Of a stretch of 64,000 nt of DNA, positions 43,565 through 52,446 are shown piece by piece. The position numbers were made by a program, and so were the translations under genes. The number at the start of each line of letters is the position of its first letter. Position 1 is the stretch's first letter. Source of the stretch: Sphingomonas sp. Mn802worker (GTDB lineage Bacteria > Pseudomonadota > Alphaproteobacteria > Sphingomonadales > Sphingomonadaceae). The notes beneath the pieces are model-generated. The model did no database searches and was not told where the DNA came from. It worked only from the letters and a program-made list of their open reading frames with translations. The stretch is taken from assembly GCF_000382485.1 (NCBI RefSeq), contig NZ_AORY01000015.1, forward strand, positions 62,001 to 126,000, in the 5' to 3' direction.

Positions 43565-45490
43565 GTGACCGTTATCAATTCCAATATCTCATCGCTGCGC
43601 GCCGCCAATGCATCGAGCATGGCGAGCAAGTCGCTCGCGACCTCGATGGAGCGCCTGTCGACCGGCAAGCGCATCAACTCGGCCAAGGACGACGCCGCTG
43701 GCCTCGCCATCTCGAGCCGCATGACCAGCCAGATCAAGTCGATGAACGTCGCGGTGCGCAACGCCAATGACGGCATCTCGATGGCGCAGACCGCGGAAGG
43801 CGCGCTCAGCGAAGTCACCAACATGCTGCAGCGCATGAAGGAACTGGCGACTCAGTCGGCGAACGGCACGCTCGGCGCGTCGGACCGCAAGGCGCTCCAG
43901 TCCGAAGTCACGCAGCTGACTTCGCAGATCAACGACATCGCCAAGACGACCAACTTCAACGGCCTCAACCTGCTCGACGGCTCGGTCAAGGATCTGAAAC
44001 TCCAGACCGGCACGAACTCGGGTGAATCGGTGTCGATGTCGGTCGGCGCGGTGTCGGCCAGTGCGCTCGGCCTGACCGGCTACCGCGTCGAGGGTCAGCT
44101 GACCACGGGTCGCGTCGGTGCACTGACGAACCTGAACATGGGCGACATCCAGATCAACGGCAAGGCCGCGCTCAACGCCAACCAGAGCACGGCGACCGAC
44201 AACGCCAAGACGCTGGCCGATGCGATCAACGCCAACACCGCCAACACCGGTGTCTCGGCGACCGCCTACAACACGGTCGCCGGCGGCGCGATCTCGTCGT
44301 CGGGCGTGGCCACGGGCGAATTGACGATCAACACCGTCAGCGTCACCGGCGCGAACGCGGACGAACTGGTGAAGAATATCAACCGCGACGTGGCAGGCGT
44401 CACCGCGACGCTGAAGGATGGCAAGATCACGCTGTCGAACGACACCGGCAAGCAGATCGCGATCGGTGGCACCGCCGCGTCGAAGGGCGGCTTCACGACC
44501 GGCACCTATCAGGGCTTCATGGCGCTCAACAGCCAGAACGGCTCGGCGATCAGCATCTCGAAGGGTGATGCAGGTGCGGCCGGCGATTTCGCAGCGTTCG
44601 GCCTGAACGCGACGAGCGCCAGCGGCGCGGTCACCGGCATCAGCGCCGGCACCGATGCGCTGACCGCCAGCGACGACCTGCGCATCAACGGCGTGTCAAT
44701 TGGCAAGTCGAGCGACGCCTCGGCAGCGTCGAAGGCTGCGGCGATCAACGCGGCGTCGGGCCAGACCGGCGTCACCGCCAGCGCAAGCAACCAGGTCACG
44801 CTTGACGTCAACCTCGCCAACGTCGACGCCGCAAGCTTCAAGATCAACGGATCGACTGTTGACCTGTCCAACGCGACGGACACGGCCGGCGTGGTTGACG
44901 CGATCAACACCGCAGGCGTGGCGGGCATCAAGGCATCGACCGATGCGGACGGCAAGCTGGTGCTGTCGTCCGACACGGGTCAGGACATCACGCTGACGGA
45001 CGACAACGCCTTCACCACCGCAGTCAAGAATGCTGACGGCTCGGCTGGTACGATCGGGACTGCTTCGCGCGGCACGATCACGTTGTCCTCGCCCAGCGGC
45101 GCCGACGTCCGCGTCCAGGGTTCGGCGGCCACGCTGACCAAGGTCGGTCTGACCGCGCAGGGCGGTGACGACGACTCGGTCGCCGGTGCGCTCTCGATCG
45201 AGACGCAGGCGGGTGCATCGCGCGCCATGTCGGTGATCGATGCCGCGATGGACAAGATTTCCGCCAGCCGCGGTGACCTGGGTGCGATGCAGAACCGGTT
45301 GGAAGTGACCGTCAACAACCTGACGACCACCTCAACCAACCTGTCGGACGCACGCAGCCGGATCGAGGACACCGACTTCTCGACCGAGACGACCAGCCTC
45401 GCCAAGGCGCAGATCCTGTCGCAGGCATCGACCGCGATGCTGGCGCAGGCCAACCAGTCGGCGCAGGGTGTGCTGAAGCTGCTCGGCTAA
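43565..45490 (+). CDS. fliC: Flagellin (large)
   Basis: 641 aa from the GTG at 43565 (AAGGGGA about 7 nt upstream). The conserved N-terminal D0/D1 ([40 protein letters not shown]) and C-terminal D1/D0 (ending [13 protein letters not shown]) are intact. Between them, about residues 170-540 form a long surface insertion with repeated flagellin hook-IN-like units ([53 protein letters not shown]). The protein lacks cysteine and is exported with FliS. It is the only flagellin gene in the window. Confidence 0.96.
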   Translation: MTVINSNISSLRAANASSMASKSLATSMERLSTGKRINSAKDDAAGLAISSRMTSQIKSMNVAVRNANDGISMAQTAEGALSEVTNMLQRMKELATQSANGTLGASDRKALQSEVTQLTSQINDIAKTTNFNGLNLLDGSVKDLKLQTGTNSGESVSMSVGAVSASALGLTGYRVEGQLTTGRVGALTNLNMGDIQINGKAALNANQSTATDNAKTLADAINANTANTGVSATAYNTVAGGAISSSGVATGELTINTVSVTGANADELVKNINRDVAGVTATLKDGKITLSNDTGKQIAIGGTAASKGGFTTGTYQGFMALNSQNGSAISISKGDAGAAGDFAAFGLNATSASGAVTGISAGTDALTASDDLRINGVSIGKSSDASAASKAAAINAASGQTGVTASASNQVTLDVNLANVDAASFKINGSTVDLSNATDTAGVVDAINTAGVAGIKASTDADGKLVLSSDTGQDITLTDDNAFTTAVKNADGSAGTIGTASRGTITLSSPSGADVRVQGSAATLTKVGLTAQGGDDDSVAGALSIETQAGASRAMSVIDAAMDKISASRGDLGAMQNRLEVTVNNLTTTSTNLSDARSRIEDTDFSTETTSLAKAQILSQASTAMLAQANQSAQGVLKLLG

Positions 45491-45515
45491 GCCCGAACCA
45501 GCCTTCGGGTGAAAC

Positions 45516-45549
45516 AAAGCCCCGGCGGTCACGCGACCGCCGGGGCTTT
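45516..45549 (+). terminator. Intrinsic terminator after flagellin
   Basis: AAAGCCCCGGCGGTC (45516-45530) pairs perfectly with 45535-45549 around the tetraloop ACGC. The stem starts with AAA and ends with TTT followed by TCGCTTGT, so it could act in both directions, but only flagellin reads into it strongly. Confidence 0.88.
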
Positions 45550-45778
45550 CGCTTGTGTGGGGTGCGTCCGGCGCTGTCCTACACGCAGACGATGCTCCAA
45601 GGCGCCGTTCAGCTGCTCTTTAACATCGCTATATCCGCCCGCGCGCAGCCGCGCGCGCCCGCGCACCTGCGTAGGGGTGTGACCTTAGGAACTTTCCGCG
45701 ACCTTTCGCGCCGGTCGCCGATGACGACACGCGGCAGCCGGTGAACGTGACTCAACGACGCTCGTGTCGACCAGCTAC

Positions 45779-45955
45779 CTACTCGCCGCCCTGAACGGTC
45801 AGGTCGTCGGTATCCATGTCGGTGCCGTCATCGTGCGCGGCGGTGTCGTCCTCGGCCGGGCGGCGCTCCGCCTCGTGGCCGATCGGGACGCCGCCCGCGT
45901 CCACGTCGCCGATCGGCTGCTCGGGCGCGCCGTTGGCTTCACGCTGGTCGGTCAT
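45779..45955 (-). CDS. Small acidic protein of unknown function
   Basis: 58 aa from the ATG at 45955, which has a strong Shine-Dalgarno (AAGGAGA, about 8 nt upstream). The product is hydrophilic and acidic (MTDQREANGAPEQPIGDVDA ... TDMDTDDLTVQGGE) with no cysteine and no hydrophobic stretch, probably disordered. No family recognised. It lies between the flagellin and fliA terminators, so it has its own promoter or partial read-through from fliA. The 229-bp stretch 45550-45778 to its left holds no recognisable feature. Confidence 0.6.
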   Translation of the reverse strand: MTDQREANGAPEQPIGDVDAGGVPIGHEAERRPAEDDTAAHDDGTDMDTDDLTVQGGE

Positions 45956-45992
45956 CTTATCTCTCCTTCGCACGCCGAACGCGCCGCGCACG

Positions 45993-46029
45993 CAAAAGAA
46001 ACCCCGCCGACGCAGGCGCGCGGGCGGGG
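45993..46029 (-). terminator. Intrinsic terminator after fliA
   Basis: On the minus strand a stem GGCGGGG type (46029-46023 with 46008-46002) encloses a GC-rich loop and is followed by TTTCTTTT, a good U-run. It ends the transglycosylase-flhA-fliA transcript. Confidence 0.75.
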
Positions 46030-46057
46030 CAGGTATTCGGGAGAAGTCAGGAGCGCG

Positions 46058-46834
46058 TCAGCGGCGCAGCATCGCCTTCTTCAGCTTCGCATGTGCGGCG
46101 GCCTTGATCTGGCACACCCGCGCGGCACCGACGCCCAGTACCTGGCCGATCTCGTCGAGGTTCAACTCCTCGACATGGTAAAGTTGGATCACCAGCTGCT
46201 CACGCTCGGGCAGGCTGGCGATCGCGGCGATCAGGCAGTCGCGCTGCTCGGCCTCGGCCAGTTGCGTGAAGGCGTCGGGCTCGTCGCTCGCGAACCAGGG
46301 CTGGTCGTCGGCATAGACCTCGTCGATCGATTCGTACTTGACCGCGTCCGCACTGGCATAGTCGCTGCGCAGCTTCTCGACCGTCACGCCCAGCCGGTCG
46401 GCCAGTTCGCGCTCGACCGGCGCGCGGCCGAGTTCGTGCGACAGCGCGTTGGTCGCGCGCGTGAACTCGCGCCGGCGGCGGATCGCGCCGCGCGTCATCG
46501 CGGCGTGGCGGCGCAGCTCGTCGATCATGCTGCCGCGCAGCCGCGTGGTCAGATATTGCTTGAACGTCACTTGGCCACGGTCCTCCCAGCCCGACGCCGC
46601 CTCGACCAGCGCGACCAGCCCGACCTGGATCAAATCCTCGACCTCGACCGCGGTCGAGACCGAACCATGGACATGCCACGCGATCCGTCGGACGAGCGGC
46701 AGGTGCGCCTGCACCAGCGCCGCGTCGTCCCGCGCGCGTACGCGCGGACTATAGGTGAGCGGGGTGGACGACAGGGCAGGAGCCAGTACCGGCTGCGCGT
46801 CGGCGAACGTGCTCCGCATGGGCTCGGCGCTCAT
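46058..46834 (-). CDS. fliA: RNA polymerase sigma-28 factor
   Basis: 258 aa with region 2 (LVQAHLPLVRRIAWHVHG, VEDLIQVGLVALVEAASGWE), region 3 (ELGRAPVERELADRLGVTVE) and region 4 (LPEREQLVIQLYHVEELNLD, EIGQVLGVGAARVCQIKAAA), the FliA order. It directs late flagellar genes; the likely targets here are flagellin, fliD-fliS and flgM. It is held by FlgM until the hook is complete. ATGA overlap with flhA. Confidence 0.96.
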   Translation of the reverse strand: MSAEPMRSTFADAQPVLAPALSSTPLTYSPRVRARDDAALVQAHLPLVRRIAWHVHGSVSTAVEVEDLIQVGLVALVEAASGWEDRGQVTFKQYLTTRLRGSMIDELRRHAAMTRGAIRRRREFTRATNALSHELGRAPVERELADRLGVTVEKLRSDYASADAVKYESIDEVYADDQPWFASDEPDAFTQLAEAEQRDCLIAAIASLPEREQLVIQLYHVEELNLDEIGQVLGVGAARVCQIKAAAHAKLKKAMLRR

Positions 46835-48921
46835 GCGGCGAGCGCCTGCTGGTGGCCGACATGCGCGGGCTGGCTTGCCCCGCCGATAACGGCGACGACC
46901 TCGACGGCCTTGTCCTCGGGTACTTCGAAGAAGCTCATGACAGGGGTATCCGGCAGAACGGTTCGAACGAGTTTGCGCAGGCTCACGCGGATCGCGGGCT
47001 GGACGACCAGCGCGAAGGGCTTGGCCTCCGCGATCATCGGCTGCGCGGCGGCCTGCAGCGCGTCGACGATGCGGCGGCCCAGATCGGGCTCGATCACGTG
47101 GCGGCGCGACGGGTCGGCGCGGACGGCCTGGCCGAGCAATTGCTCCAAGCCACCCTCCAGCGTCATGACGCGCAGCGGCTCGCGCACGCCGGCCAGCTTC
47201 TGGATGATGAGCCCGCCGAGCAGCGGGCGTGCCAGCTCGACGATCTCTTCGGCATTGGCGCTGTGCTGCGCGGAGGCCGAGATCGCGGCGGCGATGCGTC
47301 GGAATTCCTTGAGCGTGATGCCCTCAGCCAATAGCGCGCGCAGCACCGCGGTCAGCGTGGTGAGCGGCAGCGGGTTGGGCGACAGCGACGCGACGAGCTG
47401 CGGCGAGCGTTCCTTGAGGCCATCGAGCAGCGCCTGCACCTCGTCCGCACCCAGCAGGTCGGACGAATTGGCGCCTAGCGCGTGGTTCAGGTGCGTCGCG
47501 ATCACGGTGCCCGCGTCAACGACAAGGTAGCCTTGGCCGGTCGCGGCATCGGCATCGCCCGGCGCGATCCAGGTGGCGTCGAGCCCGAAGGTCGGATCCT
47601 TCGCCTTCTTGCCGAGCAGCTCGCCGAAGCCCTGGCCGGTGTCGAGTGCCAGCATCTCGTCGGGCGAGACCTGATCCTCGCCGACGCACACGCCGCCCAG
47701 CATCAGTCGGTAGGTGTAGGGGGCGAGGTTGATGTCGTCGCGCACGCGCACCTGCGGCACGACGAAGCCGAGCTCCTTCGACAATTGCCGGCGCACGCCG
47801 GTGATCCGCGCCATCAGCGGCGCACCGCGGCGCTCGTCGACCAAGGGCACGAGCCCATAACCGATGTCGAGGTTGACCATCATGCCCTCGGTCACCTCGT
47901 CCCAGCCGATCTTGGACAGGTCGGGTGCTTCGGCGACGGGCGCGGGCTCGGCGGGGGCGGGGCGCTTGGCGATCTGGTTGAGCTTCCACGCGGCGAAGCC
48001 GGCGATGGCGGCGATCGGCAGGATGACGAGGTGCGGCATGCCCGGCAGGATGCCGAGCAAAGTCAGGATCGCGGCGACCGGCGTCCAGGTACGCGCCGAT
48101 CCGAACTGGCTGCCGATCTGACCCGCCAGATCCTTCTCCGACTTGACGCGGGTCACGATCGACGCGGCGGCGATCGACAGCAGCAGCGCCGGCACCTGCG
48201 CGACCAGCGCGTCGCCGATCGCCAGCATGGTATAGGTCTGCGCGGCCTTGGCGATGCCGAGACCGTGGCTGACCGGGCCCAGGATCAGCCCGCCGAAGAT
48301 GTTGGCGGCGAGGATCAGCAGCCCTGCGACCGCATCGCCCTTCACGAACTTCGACGAACCGTCCATCGATCCGTAGAACTCGGCCTCGGTCGCGACGTCG
48401 ACGCGGCGCTTCTTCGCCTCGTCCGGCGTGATGAGGCCGGCGTTCAAATCGGCGTCGATCGCCATCTGCTTGCCGGGCAGCGCGTCGAGCGTGAAGCGCG
48501 CCGACACCTCGGACACGCGGCCCGCACCCTTGGTGACGACGATCAGGTTGATGATGACGATGATCGCGAATACGAACAGGCCGACGACGTAATCGCCGCC
48601 GATCACGAAGGTCCCGAACGCTTCGATCACATGACCCGCGGCGGCTTCGCCCTCGTGGCCGTGGACCAGCACGACGCGGGTCGATGCGACGTTCAGGCCC
48701 AGCCGGAACAGTGTCGCGAACAGCAGCACGGTCGGGAAGGCGGAGAAATCGAGCGGCTTTTCCGCGTTCAGCGCGACCATCAGCACGGCCAGGCTGATCG
48801 TGATATTCATGATGAAGAAGATGTCGAGCATGGCGGCCGGGATCGGCACCACCATCAGCACGACGAGCAGCAGGATCGCGGCGGGCAGCGCCGCTTGGCG
48901 CGCGTTGGCGAGCAGCTTCAT
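46831..48921 (-). CDS. flhA: Flagellar export-gate and substrate-docking protein
   Basis: 696 aa. Eight membrane helices in the first about 320 residues, with the family loop GRVSEVSARFTLDALPGKQM; the C-terminal FlhA ring domain contains MNDFFE-like binding surfaces (ARITGVRRQLSKELGFVVPQ, TVIATHLNHALGANSSDLLG). It forms the nonameric ring that receives chaperone-substrate complexes such as FliS-flagellin. It follows the transglycosylase by 3 bp and overlaps fliA. Confidence 0.96.
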   Translation of the reverse strand: MKLLANARQAALPAAILLLVVLMVVPIPAAMLDIFFIMNITISLAVLMVALNAEKPLDFSAFPTVLLFATLFRLGLNVASTRVVLVHGHEGEAAAGHVIEAFGTFVIGGDYVVGLFVFAIIVIINLIVVTKGAGRVSEVSARFTLDALPGKQMAIDADLNAGLITPDEAKKRRVDVATEAEFYGSMDGSSKFVKGDAVAGLLILAANIFGGLILGPVSHGLGIAKAAQTYTMLAIGDALVAQVPALLLSIAAASIVTRVKSEKDLAGQIGSQFGSARTWTPVAAILTLLGILPGMPHLVILPIAAIAGFAAWKLNQIAKRPAPAEPAPVAEAPDLSKIGWDEVTEGMMVNLDIGYGLVPLVDERRGAPLMARITGVRRQLSKELGFVVPQVRVRDDINLAPYTYRLMLGGVCVGEDQVSPDEMLALDTGQGFGELLGKKAKDPTFGLDATWIAPGDADAATGQGYLVVDAGTVIATHLNHALGANSSDLLGADEVQALLDGLKERSPQLVASLSPNPLPLTTLTAVLRALLAEGITLKEFRRIAAAISASAQHSANAEEIVELARPLLGGLIIQKLAGVREPLRVMTLEGGLEQLLGQAVRADPSRRHVIEPDLGRRIVDALQAAAQPMIAEAKPFALVVQPAIRVSLRKLVRTVLPDTPVMSFFEVPEDKAVEVVAVIGGASQPAHVGHQQALAA

Positions 48922-48924
48922 CGC

Positions 48925-49815
48925 TTAGCGGCCCCCCATCGATGCGAGCATCAGATAGGCGAGCCGCGCATTGTCGGGGCTGGGCCGCAGCAGCGACGCC
49001 TGGCTCGCCGCCTGCCCCTTGATCTGGCCCCCCAGTTGCCCGAGCGTGGAGCGCGCCCATGATAGCGCGTCGCTCGCGCTCTCGCCCGCGCCGGTCACGA
49101 CCGTCGCGTCGTCACCGCCGCCCATGTTCAGGCCGAGCGCCTGCGCGGCGAACTGCATCGTCGACAGGCCGCCGGTCGATGCGACGCCGCTGTCCGACGC
49201 GTCGGCGCCGTCGCCAAGCTTGCTGGCGAAGCGTTGATAGACCTCGGACAGCGAGCGTGCGCTGCCGTCGCTCGAATAGAAGACGCTGCGGTTGGCGTGC
49301 GCGGCGGCTGGGAACAGGCTCGCGGCGTCGCGCCCCGGATTGCTCGCCATCGCCGACAGGAACTGTTTCGCGCCGCCAAGTCCCAGGAAGTGCGCCATGT
49401 AAAGGTCGGTGCCCGTCGCGGTGCGCCCGGTCGCGCCCTCGATCGCGGCCTTGTTGTCGCTGGCGTGCTCGGCTGCCATCAGGCTGGCGACCTCGGGATC
49501 GTTGCGCAGGCCCAGCACCGCCTGACGGTTGCCGCCGGCGACGACGTAGCGCCCCCCGACCTTCTGGATGCTGTCCGCCGCCCAGCTGAGCCCATGCTCG
49601 CCGCCGTGCTGCTTCATCACCGCCAGCCAGCTTTGCTCGATGAATTGATATAGACCTCTTGCCGACGAGGTGCCGGCGCGTGCGTTCGTGTTGAAGCCGC
49701 TTTCCAGCTTCGCCTGACCCATCAGGTAATCGAAGTCGATGCCGGTCCGCGCCGCCGCCCGCTGGATCGCGGAGGTGACGCGCTGGCTCGCACTGTTGAT
49801 CGCGGAAACGGTCAT
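48925..49815 (-). CDS. Lytic transglycosylase for flagellar rod penetration
   Basis: 296 aa from the ATG at 49815; the earlier in-frame start at 49869 lies in the sigma-54 promoter and is rejected. An SLT goose-type lysozyme domain fills the N-terminal half with catalytic Glu38 in GQAKLESGFNTNARAGTSSA and RGLYQFIEQSWLAV. No classical signal peptide is visible, so export might be through the flagellar system itself. Since FlgJ here is only the rod-cap domain, this protein probably opens peptidoglycan for the rod, as PleA/SltF-type proteins do in other Alphaproteobacteria. Confidence 0.82.
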   Translation of the reverse strand: MTVSAINSASQRVTSAIQRAAARTGIDFDYLMGQAKLESGFNTNARAGTSSARGLYQFIEQSWLAVMKQHGGEHGLSWAADSIQKVGGRYVVAGGNRQAVLGLRNDPEVASLMAAEHASDNKAAIEGATGRTATGTDLYMAHFLGLGGAKQFLSAMASNPGRDAASLFPAAAHANRSVFYSSDGSARSLSEVYQRFASKLGDGADASDSGVASTGGLSTMQFAAQALGLNMGGGDDATVVTGAGESASDALSWARSTLGQLGGQIKGQAASQASLLRPSPDNARLAYLMLASMGGR

Positions 49816-49853
49816 GCTGATCTGAAAAGGCCCTGTTACGAGCCGATCGAACA

Positions 49854-49869
49854 GCAAGGGTCGTGCCAA
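49854..49869 (-). promoter_or_regulatory. Sigma-54 promoter for the transglycosylase-flhA-fliA unit
   Basis: The minus strand reads TTGGCACGACCCTTGC, a perfect match to YTGGCACG-N4-TTGC with GG-N10-GC spacing. The predicted transcript start near 49842 leaves about a 27-nt leader before the ATG at 49815. It places fliA under FlbD/sigma-54 control. Confidence 0.85.
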
Positions 49870-49897
49870 ACGCGTTCAAGCGCGCCGGCAGTGGGTG

Positions 49898-50209
49898 TCA
49901 GGCGTAGGCGAGCTTGCCGCGGCCATAGGCGCCGGCACTGTCACCGGACAGGACTTGCAGGCGGCGGCGAACATTTGCCGCCATCAGGTTGACGTAGATG
50001 CGGCAGGTGTCGTTCAACCGGTCGGCTTCCTCCGCCAACCCGCGCAGTTCCGGCGTGGCGGGACCGTCGCCCAGCGTCTGCAGAGTCTCGATCGCACGCA
50101 GCTTGCCGCTGGTCGCGCGTTCCAGCCCTGCGACATCGTTGGTCTTCAAGGCGGCAATCTCGGCGTGAAGCGCGTCGATCACGCGGACCAGGGCATCACG
50201 ACGCGTCAT
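49898..50209 (-). CDS. flgN: FlgN-like export chaperone
   Basis: 103 aa, all-helical (MTRRDALVRVIDALHAEIAA, LKTNDVAGLERATSGKLRAI). It overlaps flgM by 14 bp. FlgN binds the hook-filament junction proteins FlgK and FlgL before export. FlgN sequences diverge strongly; the call combines size, helical pattern and the flgM-flgN pairing. Confidence 0.8.
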   Translation of the reverse strand: MTRRDALVRVIDALHAEIAALKTNDVAGLERATSGKLRAIETLQTLGDGPATPELRGLAEEADRLNDTCRIYVNLMAANVRRRLQVLSGDSAGAYGRGKLAYA

Positions 50210-50489
50210 GCGACATCCACTCGTATTTGGCGGCGATCAGCGCGTCGGCAACGCTGGCGGGCGACAAGGGGAAGCGACCGGCCTCGACCGCTTCCTTGAT
50301 CAACGCGACGCGCGCCACATCCAACGGCGCGGATGCCGCCATGACGCGTGCGAGTGTGGGTGCGGCGGCGGCAGCGGGCGTTTGTGCCGGCGCGGTCGTC
50401 ACCGCAGGCGCGGTGTTCGCCACGCGGGTGACTGCGCCGATACGCAAATCGTTCGCCTTGATCGTCGTCGGTTTGACCGATTCCACCAT
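50196..50489 (-). CDS. flgM: Anti-sigma-28 factor
   Basis: 97 aa. Ala/Thr-rich disordered N-terminal half, then the FliA-binding helices (DVARVALIKEAVEAGRFPLS, ASVADALIAAKYEWMS). It binds FliA and is exported once the hook is complete. It has its own sigma-28-like promoter, giving negative feedback on FliA. Confidence 0.9.
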   Translation of the reverse strand: MVESVKPTTIKANDLRIGAVTRVANTAPAVTTAPAQTPAAAAAPTLARVMAASAPLDVARVALIKEAVEAGRFPLSPASVADALIAAKYEWMSHDAS

Positions 50490-50522
50490 GTCCGCACCTG
50501 TTGGTTGTCGCTGACATGCGGA

Positions 50523-50549
50523 GAAACGGCCGTTGTGCGGATGGCTTTA
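50523..50549 (-). promoter_or_regulatory. Sigma-28-type promoter for flgM-flgN
   Basis: On the minus strand TAAA (50549-50546), 15 nt, then GCCGTTTC (50530-50523); the first half of the -10 box is consensus. Predicted start about 50516, leader about 27 nt to the flgM ATG at 50489. Confidence 0.6.
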
Positions 50550-50558
50550 GGAGTTTTT

Positions 50559-51065
50559 TCACTCGCTCCAGCCGGGCAGGGTCGCGCGGCCCGCGTCGAC
50601 CGCGACCGCCTGCACCGGACGCGGCGTGCCATCGACGCGCACCATGAAGCGCGCACCCGGTGCCGCATCGGCGATGGCGACACCCTCGCGCGTGATCGAG
50701 AAGCCTTCGGACCCCGCCTCGATCGTGACGGGATCGCCGCGGCGGATGACCGGCGGCGCGGCCTTGGGCGTCATCGCCGCGCCTGCGCTCACGACGGCGG
50801 GCGTCGCGACCGCGCGCGGCGGTGCGAGCACGGGGACGAAGATGCGCCAGTCGGGACCGGCGCACGACACGACCACCGCATCATGCGCCTCGCTGCGCCA
50901 CGAAAGCGCAACCGTCGGGCATTGCGCCAGCCGCAGCCGCGGGTCGACCGGCGCGCGCGCGCCGCCTTCGCTGCCGACCGGACGCGCGGTGAACGCGGCC
51001 ACCGCGCGGTCGAGCGAGCCGGTGTCCTGGAACGACGCGGCGGCGAGAAGCGAGAGAATGATCAT
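50559..51065 (-). CDS. flgA: Flagellar P-ring assembly chaperone
   Basis: 168 aa from the ATG overlapping the MotB-like stop. The SAF/ChapFlgA fold is seen in PPVIRRGDPVTIEAGSEGFS, VAIADAAPGARFMVRV and the ending AVAVDAGRATLPGW. It helps FlgI assemble in the periplasm. The signal sequence is very short (MIILSLLAAASFQ) and has no basic residue. It is shorter than E. coli FlgA (219 aa), lacking part of the N-terminal region. Confidence 0.87.
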   Translation of the reverse strand: MIILSLLAAASFQDTGSLDRAVAAFTARPVGSEGGARAPVDPRLRLAQCPTVALSWRSEAHDAVVVSCAGPDWRIFVPVLAPPRAVATPAVVSAGAAMTPKAAPPVIRRGDPVTIEAGSEGFSITREGVAIADAAPGARFMVRVDGTPRPVQAVAVDAGRATLPGWSE

Positions 51066-51604
51066 CGTGTTCCTTCCTCGCCGACGAAGGCGAGCGTGAT
51101 GAGGACGTGGCGCGCGGGGCGGGTGCCTGCGTCGGCGTTGGAGATCTGCGTGCGCTCGATCGGCACGCCGGCCGCTGCCAGTGCGGCGGCGACGGCGCGG
51201 GCGCGGTCGGTGGCAAGCAGCGCGGCGCTGCCGCTGGCGGGATCGACGTCGCTCGTGCTGCCGTCGGTCGAGCCGCTCACGCGCAAGGCGACGCGCGGAT
51301 CGCGTAACTCGGCCCGCGCCCAGGCGGCGAGCGCGTCGACGCTGACCGGCACGCGCGCCGAACCGCGCTCGAACCCGGGCACGATCTGTGCCGCGACTGC
51401 GAGCGGCGGCGGCTCGACGCCCAATCCCGCGGACACGGCGCGCGCAATCACGCGCGGGTCGAGCTGCCGATTGGCCTCGAGCAGCACGAAGAAGCCGACC
51501 AGCAGCAGCGCCAGGTCGGCAAGTGTGATGAGCCACAGCGGCCGCGACCGCGAGAGCGGCGGAAAGTCTTCGTCGAACGGTGCCGGGTGAAGGGACATGC
51601 TCAC
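51062..51604 (-). CDS. Short MotB-like stator protein
   Basis: 180 aa. One membrane helix with a buried Asp (LWLITLADLALLLVGFFVLL), the position of the ion-binding Asp32 of MotB/Asp24 of PomB. The periplasmic part is OmpA-like (SVDALAAWARAELRDPRVAL, VSGSTDGSTSDVDP, ATDRARAVAAALAAAGV) but lacks the NW-LS segment seen in the second MotB of this window. It is about 120 residues shorter than that MotB. ATGA overlaps on both sides link it to the PomA-like gene and flgA. Confidence 0.78.
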   Translation of the reverse strand: MSMSLHPAPFDEDFPPLSRSRPLWLITLADLALLLVGFFVLLEANRQLDPRVIARAVSAGLGVEPPPLAVAAQIVPGFERGSARVPVSVDALAAWARAELRDPRVALRVSGSTDGSTSDVDPASGSAALLATDRARAVAAALAAAGVPIERTQISNADAGTRPARHVLITLAFVGEEGTR

Positions 51605-52263
51605 GCCGCATTCGCCCGGATCGCGGTGACGCCGCTCGCACGCGGTGCCTCGCGCACCGCCAGCGCGACCAGTGGCGCGACCAGCCGCTGCCGCTCGGCC
51701 GCCTCGACTCGCGCCGCGGCGCGCAGCCGCGCGGCGATCGGCAACGCAATCAGATTGGCGACCAGCGCACCATAGAGCGTGGCGAGCAGCGCCACGGCCA
51801 TCGCACCGCCAATCGCGGCGGGATCGCTCATCCGCGTGAACATGACGACCAATCCGACGATCGTCCCGACCATCCCCATCGCCGGCGCCGCCTCCGCCGC
51901 CCCGGCCCAGCAGTCAGCGGCGGCGAGGTGGCGCTCGATCCGGGCGCGGCGGCGCGCGTCGAGCTCGGCGGCGATCACCTCGGGCGCGAGGCCGTCGACC
52001 ACGCCCGCGATACCTGCCGCGACGTCGGCATCGGCGATCACGCTGCGGTCAAGCGCCATCGCGCCGTGACGCCGGGCGATGCGGTCTTGCGCGGTGATCT
52101 GTTCGAGCAAGGAGCTGGCGGAGAAACGACGCCGCGTCAGCACGCGGAGCGCTGCAACCGCGCGCCGAAGGTCGGCGAACGGCGTGCGCAGCGCGGTGGC
52201 GAGCGCGGTGCCGCCAATCACGAGGGCGAGCGCTAGCGGATCGAGGAAGGTGCCGGGTGTCAT
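51601..52263 (-). CDS. PomA/MotA-like stator protein, short N-terminus
   Basis: 220 aa from the ATG at 52263. The TM3-TM4 region reads APAMGMVGTIVGLVVMFTRM, then DPAAIGGAMAVALLATLYGA, very like the Na+-channel protein PomA and unlike the second MotA of this window. The N-terminus begins at what corresponds to TM2 (FLDPLALALVIGGTALATAL), so TM1 seems absent unless translation starts upstream, where the frame stays open (a GTG in LPPAAVLVAQLAI). It heads an operon with the MotB-like gene and flgA. Torque role is inferred; a TolQ/ExbB-like role is the alternative. Confidence 0.78.
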   Translation of the reverse strand: MTPGTFLDPLALALVIGGTALATALRTPFADLRRAVAALRVLTRRRFSASSLLEQITAQDRIARRHGAMALDRSVIADADVAAGIAGVVDGLAPEVIAAELDARRRARIERHLAAADCWAGAAEAAPAMGMVGTIVGLVVMFTRMSDPAAIGGAMAVALLATLYGALVANLIALPIAARLRAAARVEAAERQRLVAPLVALAVREAPRASGVTAIRANAA

Positions 52264-52275
52264 CGCGCTCGCCGG

Positions 52276-52291
52276 TGCAAGGCGCGGGCCA
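52276..52291 (-). promoter_or_regulatory. Possible sigma-54 promoter for the PomA-like gene
   Basis: The minus strand reads TGGCCCGCGCCTTGCA, with GG-N10-GC spacing and one mismatch to TGGCACG-N4-TTGCA. The predicted start is near 52265, only 2 nt before the ATG at 52263, so the mRNA would be nearly leaderless. If translation starts upstream, this is fortuitous. Confidence 0.4.
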
Positions 52292-52446
52292 AGTGCACCC
52301 AGTGGTGCGACGCACTCGGTAATCGCGAGCTGGGCTACCAGCACTGCCGCCGGCGGCAAGGACGATTGCCGGCAACCGGCAAGGCTTTGCCGCTTACGCC
52401 CGATGAAGATCCGGCATCGCGGTTCATCCGCTGTGATCGCGAGAAC

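Noticed and set aside
45688..45715. GGAAC motif as an EcfG (general stress) promoter
   Set aside because: No CGTT at 16-17 nt and no suitable gene downstream on the + strand.
45764..47530. 588-codon + strand open frame across fliA and flhA
   Set aside because: Antisense to two well-supported flagellar genes and crosses the fliA terminator.
49816..49869. Longer start (49869) for the lytic transglycosylase
   Set aside because: It would begin inside a perfect sigma-54 promoter, upstream of the predicted transcript start.
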